A stretch of 64,000 bases of DNA from Heterobasidion occidentale (lineage: Eukaryota > Basidiomycota > Agaricomycetes > Russulales > Bondarzewiaceae): NCBI GenBank assembly GCA_039111635.1, contig JBCAQO010000008.1, positions 1,612,001 to 1,676,000 on the forward strand, read 5' to 3'. The translations under genes and the position numbers were made by a program. How positions within the stretch are numbered: the first letter of the stretch is position 1; each line of letters starts with the position of its first letter. Shown here in pieces: positions 35,533 through 46,747 of this stretch. The notes beneath the pieces are model-generated. The model was not told the DNA's origin, did no database searches, and saw only the letters and a program-made list of their open reading frames with translations.

Positions 35533-37746
35533 TCATTTTCCACCGCTTAGCGCCTTCATTCGAGCCTCAGCGGCTCTTGCCCGCCTCTCCCTCTCGACCT
35601 TGGCCCTCATCTCAGGTGTCAGACCCACAATGCCTTCCGTAGAACCTGAGCTTCCGCCAAGTTTCTTCGCGCCCGTAGTATTATTTGGGCCCTGATGCTG
35701 CTGTTTGGGGACGACCTCTTCAACCGGTTTACTCTCAACCGTTTCCTTCTCCTTCGCCTCTCGTTCCTTCAGCTTGTCTTTCAGCCCCTTCCGCCTCACC
35801 TTCTTCTTTTCCTCTCTACCTTCCTCCATCTCCTTGCTCAGGGCACTGGGAACATGGCCCGCGGTGAACCAGTCCCACCAATCTGGGTGAGCGCCTGCAC
35901 ATCGTCGAAAGACATCTCGGACCCCGCGTGTCCGAGCCAGATCGTACGCTGTCCTGCGAGACCCGACCGGTACTGGTACCGTATCCGAGGCGTCAGACTG
36001 ATTCCCGTCTCCACCAGAAGCAGCCACAGGGACCTCGATGGTAGGATCTGCCCGCTCTTCTTCCAGAAGCCAACGAGTGACGTCCTCTTGACACGAGTGC
36101 GAGGCAAGCTGCAGCAGCGTTCCATATTTCTCCCCAGTCCACTCTGGAATGGGGGCATCGACGCCGCCAATATTTGAGCTTTCTCGTTCCCATAATGATT
36201 TCAGAGCATCTAGACGGCCTTTGGTAACCATGTCTATGAGCCGTGTCCATTTATCGCGAAATAGCTCTTCTTCTTTAGATAGCTTGGGCTCCTTTTCCTT
36301 CTCTACTGGAGGAAGGGCTGGAGATGGCTGTGGCTTCATCCTCGGTTTTGGAAGCGAAGCGAGGAAAGCTTCGTCTTGCGCTCTAAGGGCATCTTCGGTG
36401 AGATGCGATACTTTGACCTTGGTTAGCTCTAGTAAACAACGGCCCAGTTCCGCTTGCGTCTATGGTAGAATGAGATACAGTCACCATCGCATCAAAGAAA
36501 ACTCACTGGTCGACGAGTCATAAATGGGAATGTTCGAAGACGCTCATCTCCTAACAAAAACTTCAGATGCCGAGCATGAGGCACCTTATAAAGAATTGCA
36601 TACGTTTGGTGAATACTGCGTCATCGTAGTCCATGAATATCCGCTTGTTGGAGGTGCTGGCTCTGATCCATATCCTCTCGCATTGGTCAATTTCTTCTGC
36701 CCAGTCTCGCAGGAGATTACGAATGTCCTGACGTGAACAGTGTCAATAAGGAGAGCAGCCCAACACAGAGGAAACATGCGCACATCACGAAGGGCTTGTT
36801 CTCCATACCTTCGCAATTGAGCACCTGCACTTTTCGCCTTATGCTTGGCGTTATCGTTCACAGACTGTGAACCACCTTGCTTTCGGCGGGCTAAAAAGAT
36901 TCAACCGTGTCAAAGACTTGGGTTGTAAGACTCTTTAAAAATGACGGACTGGTATATCGATGAAAAGTCTTGTGCTTCAACACCTCCGTATCAGGTTTAG
37001 GTCGCTTTGGTTTCTTTCTCGTCCCAGAAACATCCTCTTCATCCTCAGCGGGACTGCTGACACGCACAATGGCACCTGCGAAGTGTCCCCCAGCGACCAT
37101 AAACATGGCCCACGTCCGTCCTTCTTCAACGCCTTTCTGCATGGCTTTGAGGTCATCAACATAGGGCTCGTTTGAAGATGAGGCGTCAAATATTGCTTTG
37201 TAGACGCCGATCTGGGTGGACGGTGGTGAATGAAACCAGGCAAGGGCAGTCTGTGGAACTACAGGCCCAGAGGATGGGGATGAAGAGCGAGAGGATATTC
37301 TCGCCTTCTGCAATAAGGTTCTAACTGTATCAGACTCTTCAGAATCACTATCATCAGATGAGGATGCAGAGCCAGATATTGAATCCTCCAGACCTGCCGC
37401 CAAAATGAGTGAAAGAGCGTTTCATGGAGCGATCTAGCTACGTGCCATCAACGAGCTTTGAGAACTCAGCCTCCGCAACAGCCTTCCCTCCGTTCAACCG
37501 CACCTTGACATTATACCGATGCCAATCGGAGCGGTAGTGGTTCCGTTGCTCGCCTACATCAATGAAAGAAGCTCCATGGCAGATATTGCAAGTCCTGGCT
37601 CCCGCTACGGTTTGTGAGACAATATCTGGAGACTCTGTTCGAGAGGGAGAGATGATAGGGACTTGCGTTACTAGATTTCGTGGCGTAAGCGACTCCAGGA
37701 GCTCTTGAGGGAGGGAAAATACGTGGTATTGAAATGATGGATGCAT
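35533..37746 (-). CDS. VMS1: peptidyl-tRNA hydrolase Vms1 (ANKZF1)
   Basis: Ribosome-quality-control factor that releases nascent chains from stalled 60S subunits by cleaving peptidyl-tRNA. It also links Cdc48 to damaged mitochondria. Order seen: N-terminal C2H2-type finger CNICHGASFIDVGEQRNHYR with the second His in SDWH; the VLRF1 catalytic domain with WAMFMVAGGHFAGAIVR, HKTFHRYT and the catalytic GGSQ motif in RRKQGGSQSVNDNAKHKAKS. Then come an ankyrin-repeat region (GTLLQLASHSCQEDVTRWLL), and a charged helical C-terminus with a VIM-like Arg-rich stretch (RAKVERERRARAAEARMKAL) for Cdc48/p97 binding. Start MHPSFQYHVFSLP at 37746; the open frame upstream begins on GTG. It is divergent from SEC53 across 316 bp. 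Confidence 0.92.
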
Positions 37747-38062
37747 ATCAGAGAACACAGTTCGATGAATGCGGAGGGATGGTGGGGGTGGGTTAGTCAG
37801 TGAAGGCTTCAGGCTCGCAATAATTTATATCTCGGTCGCAGGCTGTACGCATGCATGCGGAGTCACGATTACTGTGGAACGGAGGAAAGAGTCAAAGTGG
37901 GATCCGTGAAGATCTGCCGAGAGATCTACAGCAGCGGAGATTGCCGGCCGCATCTTCGCGACCTGCCGAATTCTGCACGTATAGCGGCCTGGCTTCATCT
38001 CACTTTCGCCCATCTCATCCAGCACCCGCCGACAACCCGCCCACGTACCCGAGCAGATTGTC
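37747..38062. promoter_or_regulatory. divergent promoter VMS1 / SEC53
   Basis: 316 bp between two oppositely directed start codons; it must carry both promoters. No further gene seen. Confidence 0.5.
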
Positions 38063-39156
38063 ATGGGTTCCTCAGACTTTCCTGATCGTCCGATCAATAA
38101 ACTAGTCCTCTTCGACGTCGATGGCACCCTGTCTCTCGCGCGTCAAGTAAGCCATCCGAAAGGTCACTAGGGGTCCTTGAATTTCTGACTCCTTCAACTA
38201 GGCTGCTTCGCCAGAAATGCTTCAACTGCTGAAGGACCTCCGAAAGAAAGTCGTCATCGGCTTTGTTGGAGGCTCCGATCTCGTAAAGATCTCGGAGCAG
38301 CTGGGAAACAACGGTACGTTGTGAGGTGTCCATAGGACTTAATTCAGGCTCATGAAATATGTTATAGTTGTGGACGACTTCGACTTCGCATTTGCAGAGA
38401 ACGGCCTGACGGCATACAAGATGGGAAAGCAGCTACCGTCCCAGTCCTTTATCAAGTTCGTTGGAGAAGATAGATACAAGAAGCTTGTCAACTTCATTCT
38501 GCACTACTTGGCGGACATAGATCTTCCTATTAAAAGGTATCTGGGTTTGTTTCTGCTCCTGTGTACCCATCCAACGCCTCGTTAGAGGCACGTTCGTGGA
38601 GTTCCGGAACGGAATGATCAATGTCAGCCCCATTGGACGTAATGCGACGTGAGTCCACGAACGCATATGTGTCTGCGAGAAATGGCTTGACTGTGACTCT
38701 CATCCTCACAGAATACAAGAGCGTCTTGACTTTAGAGACTACGACAAGGTACCGTGACTAAGCATCCTTATCCTGTGAAGGGATTCCGATGACTCTGTTC
38801 AGGTGCATAATATTCGGGCAGCATTTGTCAAAGTTCTGCAGGAGAAGTTCCCAGACTATGGCTTGACATACGCGATCGGAGGTCAGATCTCTTTCGACGT
38901 CTTCCCGAACGGTTGGGACAAGACGTACGCCCTCCGCCATGTGGAAAGCGAAGGGTTTGAGGAAATTCATTTCTTTGGGGACAAAACCTACAAGGTACTT
39001 CTTGTCTACTTGTATAACTTGGCTTATGATGAACACAAATTGCGTCTACAGGGTGGAAATGACTGGGAGATATTCAATGACCCTAGAACAATTGGTCACT
39101 CTGTAACAAGCCCCGCGGACACAGCAAGAATTCTGAAGGAGCTATTTTTTAGCTGA
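38063..39156 (+). CDS. SEC53: phosphomannomutase
   Basis: Converts mannose-6-phosphate to mannose-1-phosphate, the precursor of GDP-mannose for glycosylation; a cytosolic HAD-superfamily enzyme. The nucleophile motif [11 protein letters not shown] puts the catalytic Asp at residues 18 and 20. Further marks are [27 protein letters not shown], the substrate loop [16 protein letters not shown], and [20 protein letters not shown] followed by [17 protein letters not shown]. Six exons are joined by short introns and the end is [10 protein letters not shown], about 260 residues, the usual size. It feeds the pathway served by the VRG4 transporter in this window. Confidence 0.95.
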
Positions 39157-39432
39157 TGACCCAGCGTCGACTGTCCGAAATCTTTTGCATGGTCATTTTA
39201 GGCTTCCCCTTTAGAAATTTGGGATACTTTTAATAAGAGGTGGCTGAGGGTCGAATGAATGCATGAGACCAGAGCACGTTGATGTTTGAAGGAACGATTT
39301 TTTGTATAGTATCAGACGAAAGATGGATCTGAAATCTTCGTACATAAAGCTTTGAAGAGCTGAGCGCTTGAGAACTTCTGAGAACTCATAATTCGTGTCG
39401 GCTTCCTGTGCGTGACAGGCTGAGGGTGTAAC
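39157..39432. other. 3' flank of SEC53
   Basis: Sequence between the SEC53 stop and the transposon; its last 8 bases (39425-39432, GGTGTAAC) are the left target duplication. Confidence 0.5.
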
Positions 39433-40146
39433 AGGCCCCGGGAAGCTCACCCAAGGTTTCCCCGTAAAAACACCCTCAAATCAGACCAGAAAAAAGATTA
39501 ACTTTTTGCTCCAGAAAAAGATTATGTCCGAGAGGGTTTGTCACATTTGTCACAATTTGTCACATTATGTCACATTATGTCACGCTTGTTTTCCGGTTTC
39601 ACATTTATAGCTCATTACCTCTAATTTCTTCCCCTTACACGAGGAGCGCGAGCCAAGACGAGAAAATAAGGAAATCTGCGGGTTCCTGCGCCTGCTGCAT
39701 CAATGCGCCGAAGACATTCATAGCCGTGCTAGGGATCTTCAGAATTCATGCTATGGGCGACGAGCAGGCACAAGATCGTGGTGATTGAACTTGATGTTCC
39801 GGATCTGTCGCACATGCCGGTCCTGGCACAAGATCGGCAAGTTTGAGATCAAGGACATGATATAAGAAGAATCACTTTGCAGCAAAGCAGAAGAGCATAG
39901 ACGTGGGATGGGCGTCGTCTGATGATGTTGCAGAAGATGCTCGAAGCTGCTCGGAGACTTCCGGACATAAAATTTTCCATATACGGACACCCAGAAGGGC
40001 CAGAAAAAGATTAAAAGCCGATAAGAATCGGCCATTATCCTCCAAATCAAGCCAGAAAAAGATTAACTTTCGGGAAGGTTTTAGCACATTTTCGGCAGAA
40101 AAAGATTAACTTTCGGGGAAACCTTTGGGTGAGCTTCCCAGGGCCT
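39433..40146. mobile_element. non-autonomous hAT-like inverted-repeat transposon (MITE)
   Basis: 714 bp. The ends are inverted repeats: 39433-39464 matches the reverse complement of 40114-40146 with one substitution and one extra A (both read AGGCCC...GGGAAGCTCACCC inward). It is flanked by an exact 8-bp direct duplication GGTGTAAC at 39425-39432 and 40147-40154, the length made by hAT transposases. It has no coding capacity. Inside are five direct copies of CAGAAAAAGATTAA-like words (39486, 39511, 40001, 40052, 40096), a run of TTGTCACA-like words (39538-39587) and a small hairpin GCCGATAAGAATCGGC at 40017. It sits 87 bp before the SF3B1 start codon. Confidence 0.88.
39538..39587. repeat. 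TTGTCACA-type short tandem repeat inside the transposon
   Basis: Five imperfect copies of a 9-10 bp unit containing TGTCACA. Confidence 0.75.
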
Positions 40147-40233
40147 GGTGTAACGTGTAACGTCACTGAGCTGCGAGCAATGTTCAGGCCACAGTTTGGT
40201 CAGCGGTAACCCTTCCTCGCATTCCTTTCCACC

Positions 40234-43200
40234 ATGTCCGCCCCAAATTCTCCCAGGTTGGTCGACTCGTTTACTGTGCCGAAGGATGTCCTCAAAGAGT
40301 TCGAAGAGCTCGCCGAGGAAGAGAACGTTGATCCGTTCGCAGAAACTGCGTCCAAGCGCCAGATTGCCTCTCGCCAGTCCGACTACCACAACCGTCGATT
40401 TAGCCGCGTGGCCAACGAGAGCGCCGATGCATTCCAAGGTACTGAAGATGGGAAGGACGTGGAAGGGGGGTATAAAGAGGCGATGAGGTTGCAGATGTTG
40501 GAGAAGGAAGAGGCTCGTGTGAGGCGGGCCATAGAGGAAAAGGAGAAGAAGGAACGAGAGGAGGGTAAGGAGAAGATGGACCTGGACAGGACGCCACCCG
40601 CTGCAGAGATTGAAGCGGCTGCGAAGGAGCTGGCGGAAGCGAGCGCAGGCTCGAAGCGCAAGCGTCGTTGGGATATCCCCGACTCGTCAGACAAGGCAGA
40701 GGAGAAGGCAGACACTGGAGAATGGTCAAAGGAGGCTCTTGAAGCATCTGCGCCCAAGAAGCGTCGCTCGCGATGGGATGCTACTCCCGCTGACGTTGGC
40801 GAGACCCCCAAGCGTTCACGATGGGACCAGACGCCGGTCGCAGGTGTAGGAGGTGCAGAAGCCCCCATGACACAGATAATAATGAACGCACCAGGCTTCA
40901 TGTCAGAAGACAAGCACAATCGCTTTCTTACAGACGAGGAGCTCGATGCTGTTCTTCCTTCGCAAGGCTACGCGATCGTCACTCCACCACCAGGATATGC
41001 TCCTTTGATGACGCCACGGAAGCTCATGGCAACGCCCATAACGGAGGTGGGTGGTTTCCAAATTCAGGACAGCTCTGACGCTGCAGCTGCAGCTGCAGCC
41101 GCGGGTCTTGCTCCTGAACTGCCCACCGAAATCCCTGGAGTTGGCAACCTTGCATTCTTCAAAGCTGAGGATGCACAATACTTTGCGAAGATTCTCAAGG
41201 AAGAGGATGAGACGGAGCTCACAGTTGAGGAGATGAAGGAGCGGAAGATCATGCGTCTTCTCCTCAAGATCAAGAACGGCACTCCTCCTGTTCGTAAAAC
41301 TGCGCTGCGCCAAATCACAGACAAGGCGCGGGATTTCGGTGCTGGACCCCTCTTTGATAAGATTCTTCCGCTTCTCATGGAGCGGACGCTCGAAGATCAG
41401 GAGCGGCATCTACTCGTCAAGGTCATCGACCGCGTTCTGTACAAACTGGACGACCTTGTCCGACCTTATGTGCACAAAATTCTCGTTGTCATTGAGCCTC
41501 TTCTGATTGATGAGGACTATTATGCTCGTGTCGAAGGTCGCGAGATCATCTCTAACTTGTCCAAGGCAGCTGGCCTTGCCCACATGATCTCCACCATGCG
41601 GCCGGATATCGACCATGCCGACGAATATGTCCGCAATACTACTGCTCGGGCGTTCTCGGTCGTCGCCTCCGCACTCGGCATTCCTTCCCTTCTTCCATTC
41701 CTAAAGGCCGTTTGTCGCAGCAAAAAGTCATGGCAGGCACGTCACACTGGTATCCGTATTGTGCAGCAGATCGCTATTATGATGGGATGCGCCGTGCTCC
41801 CTCATCTACGGAATCTCGTCGAGTGTATCGCACATGGACTATCAGACGAGCAGCAGAAGGTTCGCACGATGACTGCCCTCGGATTGGCCGCACTCGCAGA
41901 AGCTGCCGCACCCTACGGTATCGAGTCTTTCGATAACGTGCTTAAGCCTCTTTGGCTTGGTATCCGCCAGCACCGTGGCAAGGGTCTCGCTGCCTTCCTC
42001 AAGGCTATTGGGTTCATCATCCCACTCATGGACCCTGAGTACGCGTCCTACTATACCAAAGAAGTCACCGTCATCCTCATCCGCGAGTTCCAGACCTCCG
42101 ACGAGGAGATGAAAAAGATCGTGTTGAAGGTTGTTAAACAGTGCGCCGCAACGGAGGGTGTCACCCCCGCATACATTCGCCAGGACATTCTCCCTGATTT
42201 CTTCAAGTCGTTCTGGGTGCGTCGTATGGCGCTTGACCGGAGAAACTATAGGCAGGTTGTAGAGACGACGGTCGAACTAGCGCAGAAAGCAGGCGCGTCA
42301 GAGATCATCGGGAGGATCGTCAATGAGTTGAAGGATGAGGCGGAGCCATACAGAAAGATGGTGATGGAAACAATCACAAAAGTTGTCGCTTCATTAGGCG
42401 CTTCAGATGTAGACGAACGGTTGGAGGTGCGCTTGGTCGATGGCATCATCTATTCCTTCCAGGAACAGACCACAGAAGACCAAGTCATGTTGGATGGGTT
42501 TGGAACAGTAGTGAATGCTCTAGGTCAGTGTCTGTTTATCTCGTTCATTCAAGAAATGTAATTCACCTGTATTTACCAGGCATTCGCGTCAAGCCATACC
42601 TCACCCAGATTGTGTCGACTATCCTTTGGCGCCTAAACAACAAGAGTGCCAAGGTCCGCCAGCAAGCTGCTGATTTGACCAGTCGTTTGGCTGTTGTCAT
42701 CAAGCAGTGCGGTGAGGACCAGCTCTTGAGCAAACTTGGTCTGGTTCTTTTCGAACAGCTTGGTGAGGAATACCCCGACACACTTGGTAGTATCATTGCA
42801 GCGGAAGGTGCCATTGCCAACGTGGTGGGAATGACCCAGATGAACCCTCCAGTCAAAGATCTTCGTAAGTGTGCTCATCACTTTTCAACGCCATTTATTA
42901 ATGTGTCAATATCTAGTTCCCCGTATGACGCCTATTCTTCGCAATCGACACGAGAAGGTACAGGAAGCTTCTATCAACCTTATCGGTCGCATCGGTGAGC
43001 TTTTTTTGCGGGATTTGAATTTGCATCGCTAATGATATGTTCGCAGCTGATCGCGGTGCTGAGTTTGTTCCCGCACGAGAGTGGATGCGTATCTGCTTCG
43101 AGTTGTTGGACCTCCTCAAGGCACACAAGAAGGGTATTCGTCGTGCGGCTGTCAACTCCTTCGGTTACATCGCCAAGAGCTTGGGCCCTCAAGACGTGCT

Positions 43201-43954
43201 GTCTGTTCTGTTAACAAATTTGCGCGTGCAAGAGCGTCAGAGCCGTGTCTGCAGTACTGTTGCCATCGCAATTGTGGCAGAAACTTGTGGTCGTAAGTGC
43301 ACTACACTCTTCTTCATCTTTTTAGCTTAACTCTGTCGCGTTTAGCATTTACTTGCATCCCCGCCATCCTGAATGAATACCGCACGGCCGAACTCAATGT
43401 CCGCACAGGGTGTCTCAAGGCCTTGTCCTTTGTGTTTGAATACGTTGGGCCACAATCTGCTTATTACGTCGACTCAGTTGTTACCATGCTCGAAGATGCC
43501 CTCACAGATCGTGACTTGGTGCACAGGCAGACCGCTAGCACCATCGTGAAGCATCTTGCCCTTGGCGTAGCTGGTCTGGGCTGTGAAGACTCTATGATGC
43601 ATCTCATGAACTTGGTTTGGCCAAATTGCTTTGAGACGTCACCACACGTCATTGGCGCGGTCATGGATGCCATTGAGGCTATGCGAGTCACGTTGGGTCC
43701 CGGTGTCCTCTTGAACTATGTGTTGCAGGGATTATTCCATCCTGCAAGGAAGGTTCGCGAGGTACGCATTGACTTTTGCTCCTTCTGACGCGTCATCGTC
43801 CTGACTCAATTTTCTCGCTCAGGTCTATTGGCGCACTTACAATGCGCTTTATCTCGGCGCAGAGGATGCTCTTGTTCCCTTCTACCCCGACCTCTGCGAG
43901 TTGAGCGAAGGACAAAATGTGTATGACAGACATCCCTTGCAGATGTTCATCTAG
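40234..43954 (+). CDS. SF3B1: splicing factor 3B subunit 1
   Basis: HEAT-repeat scaffold of the U2 snRNP SF3b complex that clamps the branch site (Hsh155 in yeast, Prp10 in fission yeast). The N-terminal disordered part has the RWD motifs that bind partners ([29 protein letters not shown]). After these comes the [12 protein letters not shown]hr-Pro segment, then HEAT repeats from about residue 330. Highly conserved blocks seen: [40 protein letters not shown] and [19 protein letters not shown]. The Lys of QQKVR, the residue most often mutated in the human protein, is present. A large first exon (to about 42523) is followed by five short introns; the protein ends DRHPLQMFI. Length is about 1,150 residues, slightly shorter than in animals. 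Confidence 0.95.
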
Positions 43955-44303
43955 ATTACCGCCACTTTCTTGTGCTTGTACCGATTTTGACTCGTTTATT
44001 CTCTTTGGCTAGGCTATCTGACTCCTATACGTTCCATGTACTTTATATAGGTCTGTGATGAACCGATTGTCTCATTTTCCGCTGAGGCTCGGGTATACGT
44101 CGCGTGTCAAGTAAGCAATTACTGTGTCACTTCGAAATAATTTCCCGGGGCTCGATCATAGCGCCGCCTTGGGTCTCGTAATTGCACGCCTCAGAATATC
44201 TTTGCGGCTGACGAGTGGTTTCGTTTGGAGTTTAATGAACTCTAGTCCTCTATATCAGCCTCCAAAACACTAAATGACGAACTCGGGTCAATATCGCGAG
44301 ACG
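43955..44303. other. convergent intergenic region
   Basis: 349 bp between the SF3B1 and DPB2 stop codons; no gene seen. Confidence 0.5.
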
Positions 44304-46454
44304 TTAATTTAAGTTTGACGCGCACCAAGGCTCCGATTCTCTGTTAGCAGGAACATATGAAGAAAACGTGAAGGATTGGCCAATGAAACTCCCCGGATTG
44401 AGGACGTGACATCCCTCGTATGTCATGCGGTAACTCTCATACTTATCGGCAAGAATGAGCTGCAAAGGAACGGACGTTATCATGCAGGTCTATAATAATT
44501 AGGCGTAGACGCACGGCAGTCGGTAGAGGGTATAATCGTAGAGCGTGATCGTACTCTGACAGCATTGGTTGAATGTTGTCTGTCAAGGGAGTAAGATGAC
44601 TCTGGTCCAAGATCGTTTGGACGAGCTTCAGAAAGATCTATCAGTCCTGAATCAGTGTGCTAGGTCTTTACACGCACATATCTCTTCAGCTCTTCACCCC
44701 TGACTGTCGGCTTCACTCCGACGAGATTTCGTAACATTCTTGCCATCATGTCTTCTCGAAAGATGACGATTTCTTGATCAAAAAATTTGATACGATATGG
44801 ATTACTGCCCAAATGTAACTTCGGTACCTTCGACTTCAAGCGAGAGACGAAAGACGAGAGCAGTGGTCGTCGAGGTAAGATGGAATTGATCGCTAAATCC
44901 AATGGTCCTGGTACCAGTACGAAGTGTGTATTTTGCGTCATTTGAGGATAGGAAGCAATTAAATCGGCTAATGAATCAAACCCCTCTGTATGATCACCAC
45001 AGATTAACTTCATCCATAGATGCCGAGATCAGATACCATGTACCTTGGTACTTTGAGATATCCCTGTTGCTTCCCTGGCTAATGCCTCGACTGGTGAAGT
45101 TGCCACACATGATCATTACTTTGGGTATGAAATTAGTTTCAATGCAATTATCAAATAGTTTTTGAAGGCCACGAAGGGTATTCGGATGATCGAGCCAAAT
45201 CGGACAGGACGAAAAACGTGACATCTGCAAGATCTTCCTGGATGCGGAGCGCATATTGGGACTGCAAGGCAATACATCAGGAATACAACGATAGATGGTG
45301 GACACGGAAACTCACGTCTTCCAAAGGGGTAGTAGCACCTTTTCCCAAGAAGTCTACATGGCCGTAGATTGACCTAATGAATGTCAGACTTCTGAGCCAA
45401 AATCTTGAGAACTTTCCTCACCGCGCTGTCTGTCTGCTTTCGCACGGAGGATGTCCGATCGCAATGACAGAGAAAGTTTGATCCTCTGTGTAGTCCCCCT
45501 CAACTAGAACAAAGGCCCCTTCTGTAAAAAAACCTTCGCTCGGCTGGTCCTGAATGCAAACTATCAGGAAAATAAAGAGTGATGAAATTTGCTCCGATGC
45601 CCACAAGTTGTGAGAAATCAAGCTCAACAAAGCCATCTTGATCTTCAAGACATATATTGCCCTCTTTTGTGTGGGCAAGCATGCCGAAGAGCAAGAATCG
45701 CTGGTCAGCGCGTCCCAATAACTGCTTCGTAGACCTGATCTTTGGCATGTTCAGATCACATGATGGTTGAGAGTTGTAAAACGCTCTCACAGTCAAGAGG
45801 TGTTCTCTGTCTCTTGTCGGCAAGGTTGAAGGTGTAAAATGTTCATTTCTTAATATCGTCTGTCTTATGACATTGAACCTGTTCCTCATCGCCGTAACTC
45901 GTGATTCAGCAGAGCCAAGCGGTGATAATAGTTGAGAGCCTCTTAATCCAACAATTGAGTAGGAAGATAATTATGTTTAAACTCGCGCTCACTGTTCAAA
46001 GGCACCCTTCTCCTGAGACCAATGCCACGCAGGCATCTCGAAGGCGTTGACGAAGAAGAGATGACTATCTGGATGGATGGTGACGTCTTCTTTCTGCGTA
46101 CCGTGCTCCCCTGCGTTCTGGAGATTATCGTACACGCGCTTTAGAATGTGGAATGCAACTTTCATATTCGCGTCTGATTTGCACTGGTCAGGTTACATTA
46201 TGCGTAGGAGGTAATGTAATTTCCCACTTGCCATCTTGTTTATTGTACTCCTTCGCTATGAGCTCTATTGAATTCTCCACATCATCGTCGGAAATGTCGT
46301 GTCTGTCTAGGACATCCTCCAAGAAGTCGAGTTCTTCTGGGCCCAAAGAGTGGCTGTATTTGCGGAAGACCTAAAGAAGGAAGTAGAACCTCGTTATTCA
46401 CGATGTGTCGATGCATCGCACCTGTATTATAATTCTCTGTCGTGATACTGACAT
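44304..46454 (-). CDS. DPB2: DNA polymerase epsilon subunit B
   Basis: Essential non-catalytic subunit of the leading-strand polymerase; it links Pol2 to the CMG helicase through GINS. Visible: the N-terminal helical domain [19 protein letters not shown] and [18 protein letters not shown]; then the OB part [20 protein letters not shown] and [17 protein letters not shown]; then the inactive calcineurin-like phosphoesterase domain ([38 protein letters not shown]) and the end [16 protein letters not shown]...NPGSF. Exon 1 encodes only [11 protein letters not shown]. One intron (46174-46231) uses a GC donor. An ACGCGT box lies at 46495-46500, about 40 bp before the start codon. Confidence 0.93.
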
Positions 46455-46494
46455 AGTGTGGCAGGTATACGGTAACAGTTGGAAATGCGGTCAG

Positions 46495-46500
46495 ACGCGT
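46495..46500. promoter_or_regulatory. ACGCGT (MCB-type) box upstream of DPB2
   Basis: Single ACGCGT followed by an ACGCGC variant 9 bp further upstream, within the 294-bp gap before DPB2. Function inferred from yeast MBF sites. Confidence 0.5.
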
Positions 46501-46747
46501 CGCGCGACGCGCTTCCACACATGTAATTGGTAAGGACTTTCCACGGGCTACCACGGCCGAGTCACCAATGCAGTTTTCGCCAACTAACTACAGAATGCTC
46601 ACTGACGGCGTGAGGCAGCATAAAGAAGACGTTGGAAATTGCACTCATTGTCGAGAAAATGACAGGAATGATATAGCTATTCATTACAATACATGCAAAT
46701 AGATGAAAAGGAGAGGACTCGTTCAGAATTCAATACATCAAGGGATT

